From assembly GCF_014084105.1 (NCBI RefSeq), contig NZ_CP048289.1:3977922-4041921 (forward strand): a stretch of DNA of 64,000 nucleotides, read 5' to 3'. Of this stretch, positions 1-11,100 are shown in pieces. The notes beneath the pieces were generated by a model that saw only the letters and a program-made list of their open reading frames with translations, did not search any database and had not been told where the DNA came from. The stretch's first letter is position 1. Each line of letters begins with the position of its first letter. The translations under genes were made by a program, and so were the position numbers. This stretch comes from Streptacidiphilus sp. P02-A3a. GTDB lineage: Bacteria; Actinomycetota; Actinomycetes; Streptomycetales; Streptomycetaceae.

Positions 1-1
1 G

Positions 2-3000
2 TTCGTGTTCCCGGGTCAGGGGTCGCAGTGGGTGGGTATGGGTCGGGAGTTGGCTCAGGGCAGTCCGGTGTTCGCGGCGCGGTTGGCGGAGTGTGAGCGG
101 GCGCTGGCGCCGTACGTGGACTGGTCGTTGGTCGAGGTGCTGGCCGGTGTCGCGGGTGCGCCCGGCTTCGATCGGGTGGATGTGGTGCAGCCGGTGTTGT
201 GGGCGGTGATGGTGTCGTTGGCGGCGGTGTGGCAGGCGGCCGGGGTCGAGCCGGACGCGGTGGTGGGGCACTCGCAGGGCGAGATCGCCGCCGCCGTGGT
301 CGCCGGGGCCCTGACGCTGGAGGACGCGGCCGCCATCGTGGCGTTGCGCAGCCGGGCGCTGATCGCGCTGTCGGGTCGTGGCGGGATGCTGTCGCTGGCG
401 GAGTCGGTCTCCGAGGTGGAGGCACGGATCGGGCGCTGGGGCGACCGGGTGTCGGTGGCTGCGGTCAACGGGCCTGGGGCGACGGTGGTTTCGGGTGATC
501 CCGAGGCGCTGGCCGAGGTCCTGGCCGGGGCCGAGGGCGTCCGGGCGCGGATGCTGCCGGTGGACTACGCCTCGCACGGTCCGCAGGTGGACGAGTTGCG
601 GGAGGAGATCCTGGCGCTGCTGGCGGGGGTCGCGCCGCAGTCTGCTCGGGTGCCGATGGTGTCGGCGATGACGGGTGAGTTCCTGGAGGGCCCGGAGTTG
701 GATGCCGGGTACTGGTATGCGAGTCTGCGGGCCACGGTGGAGTTCTCGCGGGCGGTCGAGGTGCTGGGCCGGGCCGGGTACGGGGTGTTCGTCGAGAGCT
801 CCGCGCACCCGGTGCTGACCAACGCGATCGGTGACACTCTCGAAGGCCTCGCCGACGTCGCCGACCCGGTGGTCTCCGGGACGCTGCGCCGCGACGACGG
901 CGGCGCCGACCGGCTGCTGGTGTCGCTGGCGACGCTGCACGTCCACGGCGTCCCGGTGGACTGGACGGCGGTCCTGCCGACCGGCGCACGGGTGGACCTG
1001 CCCACCTACGTCTTCCAGCGGCAGCGGTTCTGGATCGACTCGGGCATGGCGCCGGAGACCAGCAACCCGGCCGAGAGCCGGTTCTGGACCGCCGTCGAGG
1101 ACGGCGACCTCGCCGGGCTCACCGACACGCTCGCCGTCGACACCGACCGGCCGTTCCACGAGGTGCTGCCCGCGCTGGCGTCCTGGCGGCAACGCGCCCG
1201 GGGCACGGTCGGCACCGCCGACTGGCGGTACCGGATCTCCTGGTCGGCGCTGCCCGACCCGGGCCCGGTGCCGCTGACGGGGAGCTGGCTGCTGGTCGCC
1301 GACCCCGCCCAGCGGGCGCTCGCCGACGCCTGCCGACGGGCCTTCGCGGCAGCCGGTGCCGACACCGTCCTGGTCGAGGTCACGGCCGACGAGGCGGGCC
1401 GGAAGGCGCTGGCCGCCCGGCTCGATCCGGACCCGCTACCGGTGGGCGTGGTCTCGCTGCTGGCCCTGGACGAGTCCCCGCTGGCCGGGGAACCGGTGGT
1501 CAGCACCGGCCTGGCCGGGACGCTCGCGCTGCTCCAGGCGCTCGGCGACCGCGACATCGACGCGCCGCTGTGGGTACTGACCCGGGGCGCGGTCGCCGTC
1601 GGAGCAGGCGACCTGCTCACCGCGCCCGCGCAGACCCCGGTATGGGGGCTGGGCCGGGTCGCCGGCCTGGAGCACCCCGGCCGCTGGGGCGGGCTGATCG
1701 ACCTGCCGCAGGAGCTGGACGAGCAGGCCGCGGACCGGTTGGTCCGGCACCTGGCCGGGAACACCGTCGGCGGCCCGATCGAGGACCAGGTGGCGATCCG
1801 CCCAGACGGCGTCCACGGCCGCCGTCTGGTCCGGGCGCCGCGCACCGGCGCCGCCGCGCGCTGGACGCCGTCCGGGACGGTCCTGGTGACCGGCGGGACC
1901 GGCGCCATCGGAGGCAGGATCGGCGGCTGGCTGGCCGGTCGTGGCGCCCCCCGGATCGTGCTCTCCAGCCGCTCCGGCCCGGCCGCCACCGGGGCCGCCG
2001 CGCTGGCCGCCCGGCTCGCCGAGGGCGGCAGCGCGGTCGAGCTGATCGCCTGCGACACCGCCGAACGGCCGTCCGCCGCTGGGCTGCTGGCCTGGATCGA
2101 GCGGACCGGACCGGCGCTGGCGGCGGTCTTCCACGTCGCCGGGACCAACCAGGTCGCGCCGCTGGACGAGCTCACCGCCGCCGGGCTGGCCGAGGTCGCC
2201 CTGGCCAAGGTGGCCGGGGCGGTGAACCTGGACGAGCTCACCGCCGACCGGGAGCTGACGGCCTTCGTGACCTTCTCCTCCGGCGCCGCGATCTGGGGAA
2301 GCGGCCTGCAGGCCGGATACGCCGCCGCCAACGCCTTCCTGGACGGCCTGGCCGAGCACCGCCGGGGCCGGGGACTGGCCGCGACATCGGTCTCCTGGGG
2401 CCTGTGGGGCGGCGGTGGCATGGGCCAGGGGGAGGGCGGCGACCGGTTGCAGCGGCTGGGCCTGCGGGAGATGGATCCCGATCTGGCGATCGAGACCCTG
2501 GCCGGAATCGTCGACGCGAATGCCGATTCGGTCATTGAAAACTCAGTGACCGAAACGGGAACAGTAACCGTCGCGGACCTGGACTGGGCGCGGTTCGCGC
2601 CGGTGTTCACCCTGCACCGGGCGAGCGCCCTGATCGGCGATCTCCCGGAAGTGCGGCGGGTCCTGTCCCCGAACACGTCCGCCGGAGCCGGCGGACACGC
2701 CGAAGGAACAGCCGAAGGCAGCGCTCTCGCGCAGCAGTTGAACGGGTTGTCCGGAATCGAGCGAACCCGGATGCTGACAGACCTGGTCCGGTCCGAGGCC
2801 GCCGCTGTCCTCGGCCACGCCTCAATGGACCAGGTGGAGGCCGACCGGGCCTTCAAGGACCTGGGTTTTGACTCACTGACCGCTGTGGAACTGCGTAACC
2901 GGCTCAATACAGCCACCGGGCTGAAGCTTCCGGCCACGCTTGTCTTCGACTATCCGACGCCGGAGGTTCTGGCCGACCATGTACGGACCGCGATGAGCCC

Positions 3001-3019
3001 GAGCGGGGGGACCGAATCG
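2..3019 (+). other. Module A (partial): AT(YASH)-KR(A1)-ACP
   Basis: AT from the window start to about 1030, dimerization element about 1075-1250, KR to about 2500, ACP about 2770-2970. KR residues are Trp at 2294-2296, Gln at 2309-2311 and Tyr at 2318-2320, giving an A1 fingerprint, which by family knowledge predicts a (2R,3S) 2-methyl-3-hydroxy product. Bases 189-537 of the AT are identical to 19311-19659 in module B4. The KR lid contains a segment rich in Asn, Ser, Thr and Val (about 2515-2570) with unusually A/T-rich codons. Confidence 0.9.
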
Positions 3020-3262
3020 CCTTCGATCATCGCCGAGATCGAACAGCTCCAGTCCGCCCTCTCCGCCGTCACCTCGGAATTCGAGATGCGCGACGACGTC
3101 ACCAAGCTGCTGCGGGGAATGCTGTCGAACTGGATCGGGACGCACAGCGCGGAGCAACCCGCGAGCACCGACATCGAGTTCCAGTCGGCCACGCCCGACG
3201 AGGTGTTCAGCTTCCTCGACCAGGAGCTCGGGCTACCGCGATCGACGCCGCAGACTAATTGA
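2..3262 (+). CDS. Modular type I PKS, 3' part (AT-KR-ACP), gene A
   Basis: This is the C-terminal part of a PKS protein. The frame is open from base 2 in the middle of an AT domain, so the real start is upstream of the window and the GTG at 5 is not a start. Visible domains are a methylmalonyl-type AT (GHSQG, active Ser codon at 272; YASH at 566-577), a post-AT dimerization element (about 1075-1250), a KR (glycine-rich motif near 1885-1915; Trp at 2294, Tyr at 2318, eight residues apart, no LDD, so A1-type) and an ACP (phosphopantetheine Ser at 2873 in GFDSL). The last 80 or so residues form a helical docking tail ending near 3259. The stop is TGA at 3260-3262, 27 nt before gene B. It would add a methyl-branched, hydroxylated unit and hand the chain to gene B. 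The paired KS is outside the window. Confidence 0.96.
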   Translation, partial: FVFPGQGSQWVGMGRELAQGSPVFAARLAECERALAPYVDWSLVEVLAGVAGAPGFDRVDVVQPVLWAVMVSLAAVWQAAGVEPDAVVGHSQGEIAAAVVAGALTLEDAAAIVALRSRALIALSGRGGMLSLAESVSEVEARIGRWGDRVSVAAVNGPGATVVSGDPEALAEVLAGAEGVRARMLPVDYASHGPQVDELREEILALLAGVAPQSARVPMVSAMTGEFLEGPELDAGYWYASLRATVEFSRAVEVLGRAGYGVFVESSAHPVLTNAIGDTLEGLADVADPVVSGTLRRDDGGADRLLVSLATLHVHGVPVDWTAVLPTGARVDLPTYVFQRQRFWIDSGMAPETSNPAESRFWTAVEDGDLAGLTDTLAVDTDRPFHEVLPALASWRQRARGTVGTADWRYRISWSALPDPGPVPLTGSWLLVADPAQRALADACRRAFAAAGADTVLVEVTADEAGRKALAARLDPDPLPVGVVSLLALDESPLAGEPVVSTGLAGTLALLQALGDRDIDAPLWVLTRGAVAVGAGDLLTAPAQTPVWGLGRVAGLEHPGRWGGLIDLPQELDEQAADRLVRHLAGNTVGGPIEDQVAIRPDGVHGRRLVRAPRTGAAARWTPSGTVLVTGGTGAIGGRIGGWLAGRGAPRIVLSSRSGPAATGAAALAARLAEGGSAVELIACDTAERPSAAGLLAWIERTGPALAAVFHVAGTNQVAPLDELTAAGLAEVALAKVAGAVNLDELTADRELTAFVTFSSGAAIWGSGLQAGYAAANAFLDGLAEHRRGRGLAATSVSWGLWGGGGMGQGEGGDRLQRLGLREMDPDLAIETLAGIVDANADSVIENSVTETGTVTVADLDWARFAPVFTLHRASALIGDLPEVRRVLSPNTSAGAGGHAEGTAEGSALAQQLNGLSGIERTRMLTDLVRSEAAAVLGHASMDQVEADRAFKDLGFDSLTAVELRNRLNTATGLKLPATLVFDYPTPEVLADHVRTAMSPSGGTESPSIIAEIEQLQSALSAVTSEFEMRDDVTKLLRGMLSNWIGTHSAEQPASTDIEFQSATPDEVFSFLDQELGLPRSTPQTN
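189..537 (+). repeat. AT segment identical to 19311-19659
   Basis: 349 bases of the module A AT, including the GHSQG codons, are identical base for base to module B4 at a constant offset of 19122. The first mismatch is at 538. Flanking AT sequence is more diverged, pointing to a recent exchange between modules. Confidence 0.9.
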
Positions 3263-3277
3263 TCCGCTCATTGCTTC

Positions 3278-3283
3278 AGGGAG
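3278..3283 (+). promoter_or_regulatory. Ribosome binding site of gene B
   Basis: AGGGAG lies six bases before the ATG at 3290, inside the 27-nt gap after the gene A stop. The spacing supports this start and translation coupled to gene A. Confidence 0.8.
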
Positions 3284-3289
3284 TCCGTC

Positions 3290-6200
3290 ATGGATAGCCA
3301 AGAAAAACTTTTTGACTACCTTAAAAAGGCGTCGGCCGAACTTCAGGAAACCCGTAAGCGGCTGCGCCGTATGGAGGCGGCCGAACAGGAGCCCATTGCG
3401 ATCGTGAGTCTCGGCTGCCGGTACCCCGGTGGCATCCGCGACCCGCAGAGCTTCTGGGACGTGGTGGTTTCCGGTACGGACGCGATCGCTGGATTCCCGA
3501 ACGACCGGGGCTGGGAGGCCTACCGGGACAGTGCCCCGGAAGGCACCAGCACCGACTTCGCCCACCAGGGCGGATTTGTCTACGACGCGGCCGAGTTCGA
3601 CGCCGGATTCTTCGGGATCTCGCCGCGTGAGGCGCTGGCGATGGACCCGCAGCAGCGGCTGCTGCTGGAGGTGGCCTGGGAGTCGCTGGAGCGGGCCCGG
3701 ATCGAGCCCCGCTCGCTGCGCGGTTCCTCGACCGGCGTGTTCGTCGGCGCCAGCTTCGTCGGCTACGGCCAGGGCCTGGTCGAGGCGGACACCGGCTCCG
3801 AGGGCTACCTGCTGACCGGCAGTCAGACCGCGATGATCTCCGGCCGAGTGGCCTACACCCTCGGCCTTGAGGGCCCGGCACTGACCGTGGACACCGCCTG
3901 CTCCTCCTCGCTGGTGGCGCTGCACCTGGCCTGCCAGGCGCTGCGTTCGGGCGACTGCTCGCTGGCGCTGGCCGGTGGCGTCGTGGTGATGGTCACCCCG
4001 GGGGCGTTCGCCGAGTTCTCCAAGCAGCAGGGCATGGCGGCGGACGGCCGCAGCAAGGCCTTCGCCGGTGCCGCGGACGGCATGGGCTGGGGCGAGGGCG
4101 CCGGGCTGCTGGTACTGGAGCGGCTGTCGGACGCCCGCCGCAACGGCCACCCGGTGCTGGCGCTGATCGCCGGAACCGCCGCGAACCAGGACGGCGCGTC
4201 CAACGGGCTGACCGCCCCGAACGGCCCCTCGCAGCAGCGGGTCATCCGCGAGGCGCTGACCAACGCCCGGGTCCGCTCCGACCAGGTGGACGTGGTCGAG
4301 GCGCACGGTACCGGCACGGTGCTCGGCGACCCGATCGAGGCCCAGGCGATCCTCGCCACCTACGGCCAGAGCCGACCCGAGGGCCGCCCGCTGTGGCTGG
4401 GCTCGGTGAAGTCGAACATCGGCCACACCCAGGCGGCCGGCGGCGTGGCCGGGGTCATCAAGATGGTGCTGGCGATGCAGCACGACCTGATGCCGCGCAC
4501 GCTGCACGTCGACGTCCCCACGCCGAAGGTCGACTGGTCGGTGGGTGACGTCCAACTGCTGACCGAGGCGGTGCCGTGGCCGGTCGACGAGCAGCCGCGC
4601 CGGGCCGGTGTCTCCGCGTTCGGGGCCAGCGGCACCAACGTCCACGTCATCGTCCAGGAAGCGCCGAAGGCGGGTGAGGCCGAGGGCGAGCTCGCCGAGG
4701 GGCCCGCGCCCGAGGCCGCGACCCCGGCGGCAGCGCCGGTGCTGTCCGAGGGCACCGCCTGGCTGGTGTCCTCGCGGACCGCGAACGGGTTGCGCGCGCA
4801 GGCCGAGCGGCTGGCCGAGTTCACCCGGCACCGGGCGACGTGGGAGACGCAGGACCTCACCGACATCGGGTGGTCGCTGGCGACCACCCGATCGGTGTTC
4901 GAGCACCGGGCGGTGGTGCGCGGAGCGAACCGCGACGAACTGCTGTCCGGACTGACCGCGCTGGCCGCCGACCAGCCCGCCGCCGCAGCCGTCAGCGGCG
5001 TCGTGGCCGCCGGGCGCGGCCGGAGCCGGGTCGCCTTCGTGTTCCCGGGTCAGGGTTCGCAGTGGGTGGGTATGGGTCGGGAGTTGGTCGCTTCGTCGCC
5101 GGTGTTCGCGGCGCGGTTGGCGGAGTGTGAGGGGGCGTTGGCGCCGTTTGTGGACTGGTCGTTGGTCGAGGTGCTGGCTGGTGTTGAGGGTGCGCCTGGG
5201 TTTGACCGGGTGGATGTGGTGCAGCCGGTGTTGTGGGCGGTGATGGTGTCGTTGGCGGCGGTGTGGCAGGCGGCCGGGGTTGAGCCGGATGCGGTGGTGG
5301 GGCATTCGCAGGGTGAGATCGCGGCGGCTGTGGTGGCCGGGATCCTGTCGTTGGAGGACGCCGCCAAGGTGGTGGCGCTGCGCAGCCAGGCGCTGACCGC
5401 GCTGTCCGGACGCGGCGGCATGCTGTCCCTCGCCGAGTCGGCGGCGGCGGTCACCACCCGGGTGGCGCCCTGGGCCGACCAGGTGTCGGTGGCGGCCGTC
5501 AACGGCCCCGCCGCGACCGTGGTCTCCGGTACCCCGGAGGCGCTGCGGGAGATCCTGGCCGCCTGCGAGCACGACGGCGTCCGGGCGCGGCTGCTGCCGG
5601 TCGACTACGCCTCGCACGGCCCGCAGGTCGACGAGCTGCGCGAGGAGATCCTGGGCCTGCTGGCCGGGATCACCCCGCAGCCCGCGCGGCTGCCGATGGT
5701 GTCCGCGATGACCGGCGAACTCCTCGAAGGCCCGGAGCTGGACGCCGGATACTGGTACGCCAGCCTGCGCGCCCCGGTCGAGTTCGCCCGCGCCGTCGAG
5801 GTGCTGGCCCGCTCCCGGTACGGCGTGTTCGTCGAGACCTCCGCGCACCCGGTACTGACCACCTCGATCACCGCCGCCTTCGAGAGCCTGGCCGCCACCG
5901 AGCAGACCGAGGGCCTCGCCGGACCGGCCCCGGTGGTCACCGGGACGCTGCGCCGCGACGACGGCGGCGCGGCCCGGCTGCTGGCCTCCCTGTCCGAGGC
6001 CCACGTCCAGGGCGTGGCCGTGGACTGGACGGCGGTGCTGCCCGCCGGGCAGCGGATCGAACTGCCCACCTACGCCTTCCAGCGTCAGCACTTCTGGCCG
6101 GAGCCGGTCCCGGCCACGGCCGCGAACGGCCCCGCCGCGCTCGGCGAACACGACTCGGCGGCGCAGGCCCGGTTCTGGGCCGCCGTCGAGAACGGCGACG

Positions 6201-8100
6201 TGGACGCGCTGGCCGACACCCTCGCGCTGGACGGCGAGCGCCTGAACGACGTCGTCCCGGCGCTCGCGTCCTGGCGCCGCCGCGAGCGCGACGACGCGGC
6301 GACCGGCGGCTGGCGCTACCGCGTCTCCTGGACGCCGGTGCCCGACCCCGCCTCCGCCGCGCTGCACGGCACCTGGCTGGTGGTGGCCCCGTCCGGCGAC
6401 AGCGAGACCGAGCTGCGGGCCGCCTGCCTGCGGGCGCTGACCGCGCGCGGCGCGGAGGTCCGGCTCGCCGAGGCGCTGCCGGGCGCGGTCGACCAGGCGT
6501 CGCTCGCCGCCCGGATCACGGACGCGCTCGCCGGTACGCCGCAGGCCGAACTGGCCGGAGTCGTCTCGCTGCTGGCGCTCGACGCCACCCCACTGCCGGA
6601 ACAGCCGCTGGTGACCAGCGGCGTCGGCGGCACGCTGGGCCTGGTCCAGGCCCTCGGCGCGGCCGGGATCAGCGCGCCGCTGTGGGTGCTCACCTCCGGC
6701 GCGGTGGCCACCGCCCCCGGTGAACTGCTCACCAGCCCGACCCAGGCGCAGGTCTGGGGCCTGGGCCGGGTCGCCGGTCTGGAGCACCCGGACCGCTGGG
6801 GCGGCCTGATCGACCTGCCGCCGGTGCTCGACGCCCGCGCCGCCAACCGCCTCGGCGCGGTACTGGCCGGATGCGGCGAGGACCAGGTGGCCATCCGCGC
6901 GGCCGGGATCGTCGGCCGCCGCCTCGTCCGCACCGCGCCGTCCAGCAGCACCACCCCGTGGCAGCCGCGCGGCACCGTGCTGGTGACCGGCGTGAGCGGC
7001 GAGATCGGCCCGAAGCTGGCCCACTGGCTGGCCGACGCCGGAGCCCGGCGGCTGACGCTGGTCAGCCGTCGTGGACCGATGGTCCCCGGCGCCGCCGCCG
7101 TGGCCGCCGCCCTCGCCACCGCCGGAACCCCGGTCACCGTCGCGGTCTGCGACGTCACCGACCGGGACGCGGTCGCCGGCCTGCTCGACTGGATCGACCG
7201 CAGCGGACCCGCGCTGTCCACGGTGTTCCACGGAGCCATGGCGGTGGAACTGCTGACCCTGGCCGACACCGGCCCGGACCAGCTGGAGCTGGCCCTGGGC
7301 GCGAAGGTCACCGGAGCCACCCACCTGGACGAGCTGACCGCCGATCTGGAACTGGACGAGTTCGTCCTGTTCTCGTCGATCGCCGCGATCTGGGGCGTCA
7401 GCGAGCACGGCGCCTACGCGGCGGCCAACGCCCACCTGGACGCCCTCGCCGAGAACCGCCGGGCCCGGGGCCTGCCCGCGACCTCGGTCGCCTGGGGCGT
7501 CTGGGACACCGGCCAGGAATCGCACGAGGGCGACCGCGCGATCAGCGTGATCCCCGAGCGGCTGCGCCGCCAGGGCCTGCGGCTGCTGGACCCGGAGCGG
7601 GCACTGTCCGCCCTGGGCCAGGTACTCGCCGACGACGAGACCGCGCTCTCGGTCGCCGACGTCGACTGGCCGCGCTTCTCCGCCGTGTTCAACTCGATGC
7701 GCTCCTGGCGGCTGCTGGACGAGATCCCCGAGGCCCGCCAGGCCGAGGCCGCCCCGGCCGGGACCGCCGTGGTGACCACCGGCGAGGCCGCCGAACTGCT
7801 GGGCCGCCTGGTCGGCGCCACCCCCGGCCAGCGCGAGCGCGTCGTCACCGAACTGGTCCGCGCGCACGCCGCAGCCGTACTCGGACACGCCTCACTGGAC
7901 GCGGTCGACTCCGGCCAGGCCTTCCGCGACATGGGCTTCGACTCGCTGACGGCGGTGGAACTCCGCAGTCGGCTGAACCAGGCCACCGGACTGACGCTGC
8001 CCTCCACGGTGGTGTTCGACTACCCGTCCCCGCAGGTGTTGGCCCAGCAGATCCTCACCCAGCTGCTGGGCAGCCAGCAACTGGCCCCGACGGCTTCGCG
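3290..8100 (+). other. Module B1: KS-AT(YASH)-KR(A2)-ACP
   Basis: KS 3389-4666 (Cys 3899-3901, FGIS class). AT about 5030-6090 (Ser 5306, YASH 5606-5617). Dimerization element about 6160-6330. KR about 6340-7560 with Trp 7391, His 7406 and Tyr 7415 (A2 fingerprint; the family rule predicts a 2S,3S product after methyl epimerization). ACP about 7850-8060 (Ser 7943-7945). The AT starts with a TTG/GGT-rich stretch (about 5036-5360) shared nearly word for word with modules B3 and C1, and then reverts to CTG-rich codons. Confidence 0.92.
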
Positions 8101-11100
8101 GGTCACCCCGGTCGCGTCCGGCGACCCGGTGGTCATCGTCGGCATCGGCTGCCGCTTCCCCGGCGGGATCGACAGCCCGGAGGCGATGTGGCAGCTGCTG
8201 GCGACGGGCGGCGACGCCATCGGCGGCTTCCCGGCCGACCGGGGCTGGGACCTCGTCGCCCTGCTCGACGCCACCCCCGGCCGGACCCTGACGTCCTACA
8301 CGACCGAAGGCGGGTTCGTGGCCGGGGCGGCGGACTTCGACCCGGCGTTCTTCCGGATCTCGCCGCGTGAGGCGCTGGCGATGGACCCGCAGCAGCGGTT
8401 GCTGCTGGAGACCTCGTGGGAGGCGCTGGAGCATGCCGGGCTCGACCCGGTCTCCCTGCGCGGCTCGCTGACCGGCGTCTTCGCCGGTGCCGCCGCCTCC
8501 GGCTACGCCGAGCAGGCCGGGTTCGACGAGGAGTCGGCCGGGCACCTGATCACCGGCAACGTCACCAGCGTGATCTCCGGCCGGATCTCCTACACGCTGG
8601 GCCTGGAGGGCCCGGCGGTGACCGTGGACACCGCCTGCTCGTCCTCGCTGGTCGCCCTGCACCTGGCAGCGCAGGCGCTGCGCGCGGGTGAGTGCGACCT
8701 GGCGCTGGCCGGTGGCGTCATGGTGATCACCAACCCGGGCGAGTTCATCGGCTTCTCCCAGCAGGGCGCGCTCGCGGCCGACGGCCGCTGCAAGGCCTTC
8801 GCCGCCGAGGCGGACGGCATGGGCCTGGCCGAGGGCGCCGGAATGCTGCTGCTGGAGCGGCTGTCCGACGCCCGCCGCAACGGCCACACCGTGCTCGCCA
8901 CGGTGGCCGGTAGCGCGGTGAACCAGGACGGCGCCTCCAACGGCCTGTCCGCGCCCAACGGTCCCTCGCAGCAGCGGGTGATCCGGGCCGCCCTGGCCAA
9001 CGCCGGGCTGGAGCCCGGCGACGTGGATGCGGTCGAGGGCCACGGCACCGGCACCCGACTCGGCGACCCGATCGAGGCCCAGGCGATCCTGGCGACCTAC
9101 GGCCAGGACCGGCCCGAGGGACGCCCGGTGCTGCTGGGCTCGGTGAAGTCCAACATCGGCCACGCGCAGCAGGCGGCGGGCGCGGCCGGGGTCATCAAGA
9201 TGGTCCTCGCCCTGCGACACGGCCTGCTCCCGGCCACGCTGCACGCCGACGCGCCGTCACCGCAGGTCGACTGGAGCACCGGTGATGTCCGGCTGCTCTC
9301 CGAGGCGGCGGACTGGCAGGCGAACGGCCGCCCGCGCCGGGCCGGGGTCTCGGCCTTCGGCATCAGCGGTACCAACGCCCACATGATCCTGGAGGAGGCC
9401 CCGACCGAGGCCGAGGCCGAGCCCGAGCCCGAGCTCAGCGACGACGCGCCGCTCGCGCCGCCGGTGCCGGTGCCGGTGCTGTCCGAAGGGACGGCCTGGT
9501 TGGTCTCCAGCCAGACCGCGACCGGACTCACGGCGGCGGCCCACCGGCTGCGCCACCACCTGGCGGAGCGCCCGGAGCTGAACCCGGTCGACGTCGGCTG
9601 GTCGCTGGCGACCACCCGGTCCACCTTCGAGCACCGCGCCGTCATCGCCGCGAGCGACTCCGCCGACCTGCTGGCCGGACTGTCGGCGCTGGCCGCCGAA
9701 CGCCCGGCCGCCGCCCTGGTGAGCGGGGTGGCCGCGACGACCGGTGAGGTGGTGTTCGTCTTCCCGGGTCAGGGTTCGCAGTGGGTGGGTATGGGTCGGG
9801 AGTTGGCCGCTTCGTCGCCGGTGTTCGCGGCGCGGTTGGCGGAGTGTGAGCGGGCGCTGGCGCCGTACGTGGATTGGTCGCTCGCCGACGTGCTGGCTGG
9901 CGTTGCGGGTGCGCCCGGCTTCGACCGGGTCGACGTCGTCCAGCCGGTGTTGTGGGCGGTGATGGTGTCGTTGGCGGCGGTGTGGCAGGCGGCTGGGGTG
10001 CGGCCGGATGCGGTGGTGGGGCATTCGCAGGGTGAGATCGCGGCGGCTGTGGTGGCGGGGATCCTCAGCCTGGAGGATGCCGCGCGGGTGGTGGCGTTGC
10101 GCAGTCGGGTGTTGATTGCGTTGTCGGGTCGTGGCGGGATGTTGTCGTTGGCGGAGTCGTCGGCGGCGGTCACTGCCCGGGTGGCGCCGTGGGCCGATCG
10201 GGTGTCGGTGGCTGCGGTCAACGGGCCTGGGGCGACGGTGGTTTCGGGTGATCCCGAGGCGTTGGCGGGGGTGTTGGCGGCTGCTGAGGTTGATGGTGTG
10301 CGGGCGCGGATGCTGCCGGTGGACTACGCCTCGCACGGCCCGCAGGTGGACGAGTTGCGGGAGGAGATCCTGAAGCTGCTGGCGGGGATCGCCCCGCAGT
10401 CTGCTCGGGTGCCGATGGTGTCGGCGATGACGGGTGAGTTCCTGGAGGGCCCGGAGTTGGATGCCGGGTACTGGTATGCCAGCCTGCGGGCCCCGGTGGA
10501 GTTCTCGCGGGCGGTTGAGGTGCTGGGCCGGGCCGGGTACGGGGTGTTCGTCGAGAGCTCGGCGCACCCGGTGCTGACCTCGGCGATCAGCGACACCCTC
10601 GAAGGCCTTGCCGATGTTGCCGATCCGGTGGTGTCCGGGACGTTGCGTCGTGACGATGGTGGCTCGGCGCGGTTGTTGGCCTCGTTGGCGGAGGTCCATG
10701 TGCGTGGTGTGGTCGTGGACTGGGCGGGGGTGTTGCCGGAGGGTGTGCGGGTCGGGTTGCCGACCTATGCGTTCCAGCGGCAGCGCTACTGGCCGAAGCC
10801 GGTCGCTGCGGCCCGGCGCGTGGATGACGTGGCGGCCACGGCCGAGGAGAGCGCCTTCTGGGCCGCGGTCACCGGGGGCGACCTGGACAGCCTCGCGCAG
10901 ACCCTGGCCGTCGACGGCGAGCGGTTGCAGCAGGTGCTGCCCGCACTGGCCGCCTGGCGGCAGCGCGAGCGCGGCAAGTCCGCCGTCGCCGACTGGCGTT
11001 ACCGCATCCTCTGGACCCCGCTCGCGCCGCTCGGCCGGGCTGCGCTGTCCGGCACCTGGCTGGTCGTGGCCCCGGCCGGAGCGGACCACGAGTCCCTGAC

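Noticed and set aside
5-7. GTG at position 5 as the start of gene A
   Set aside because: The frame is open upstream and the codon falls within the conserved FVFPGQGS start of an AT domain, so the gene begins before the window.
6971-7560. A2-type KRs (B1, B3, C1, D1) as non-reducing C-type domains because their glycine motif (GVSGEIG / GASGAIG) differs from GGTGxxG
   Set aside because: The three glycines, Ser, Lys, Tyr and Asn are all present; they fit active A2-type KRs.
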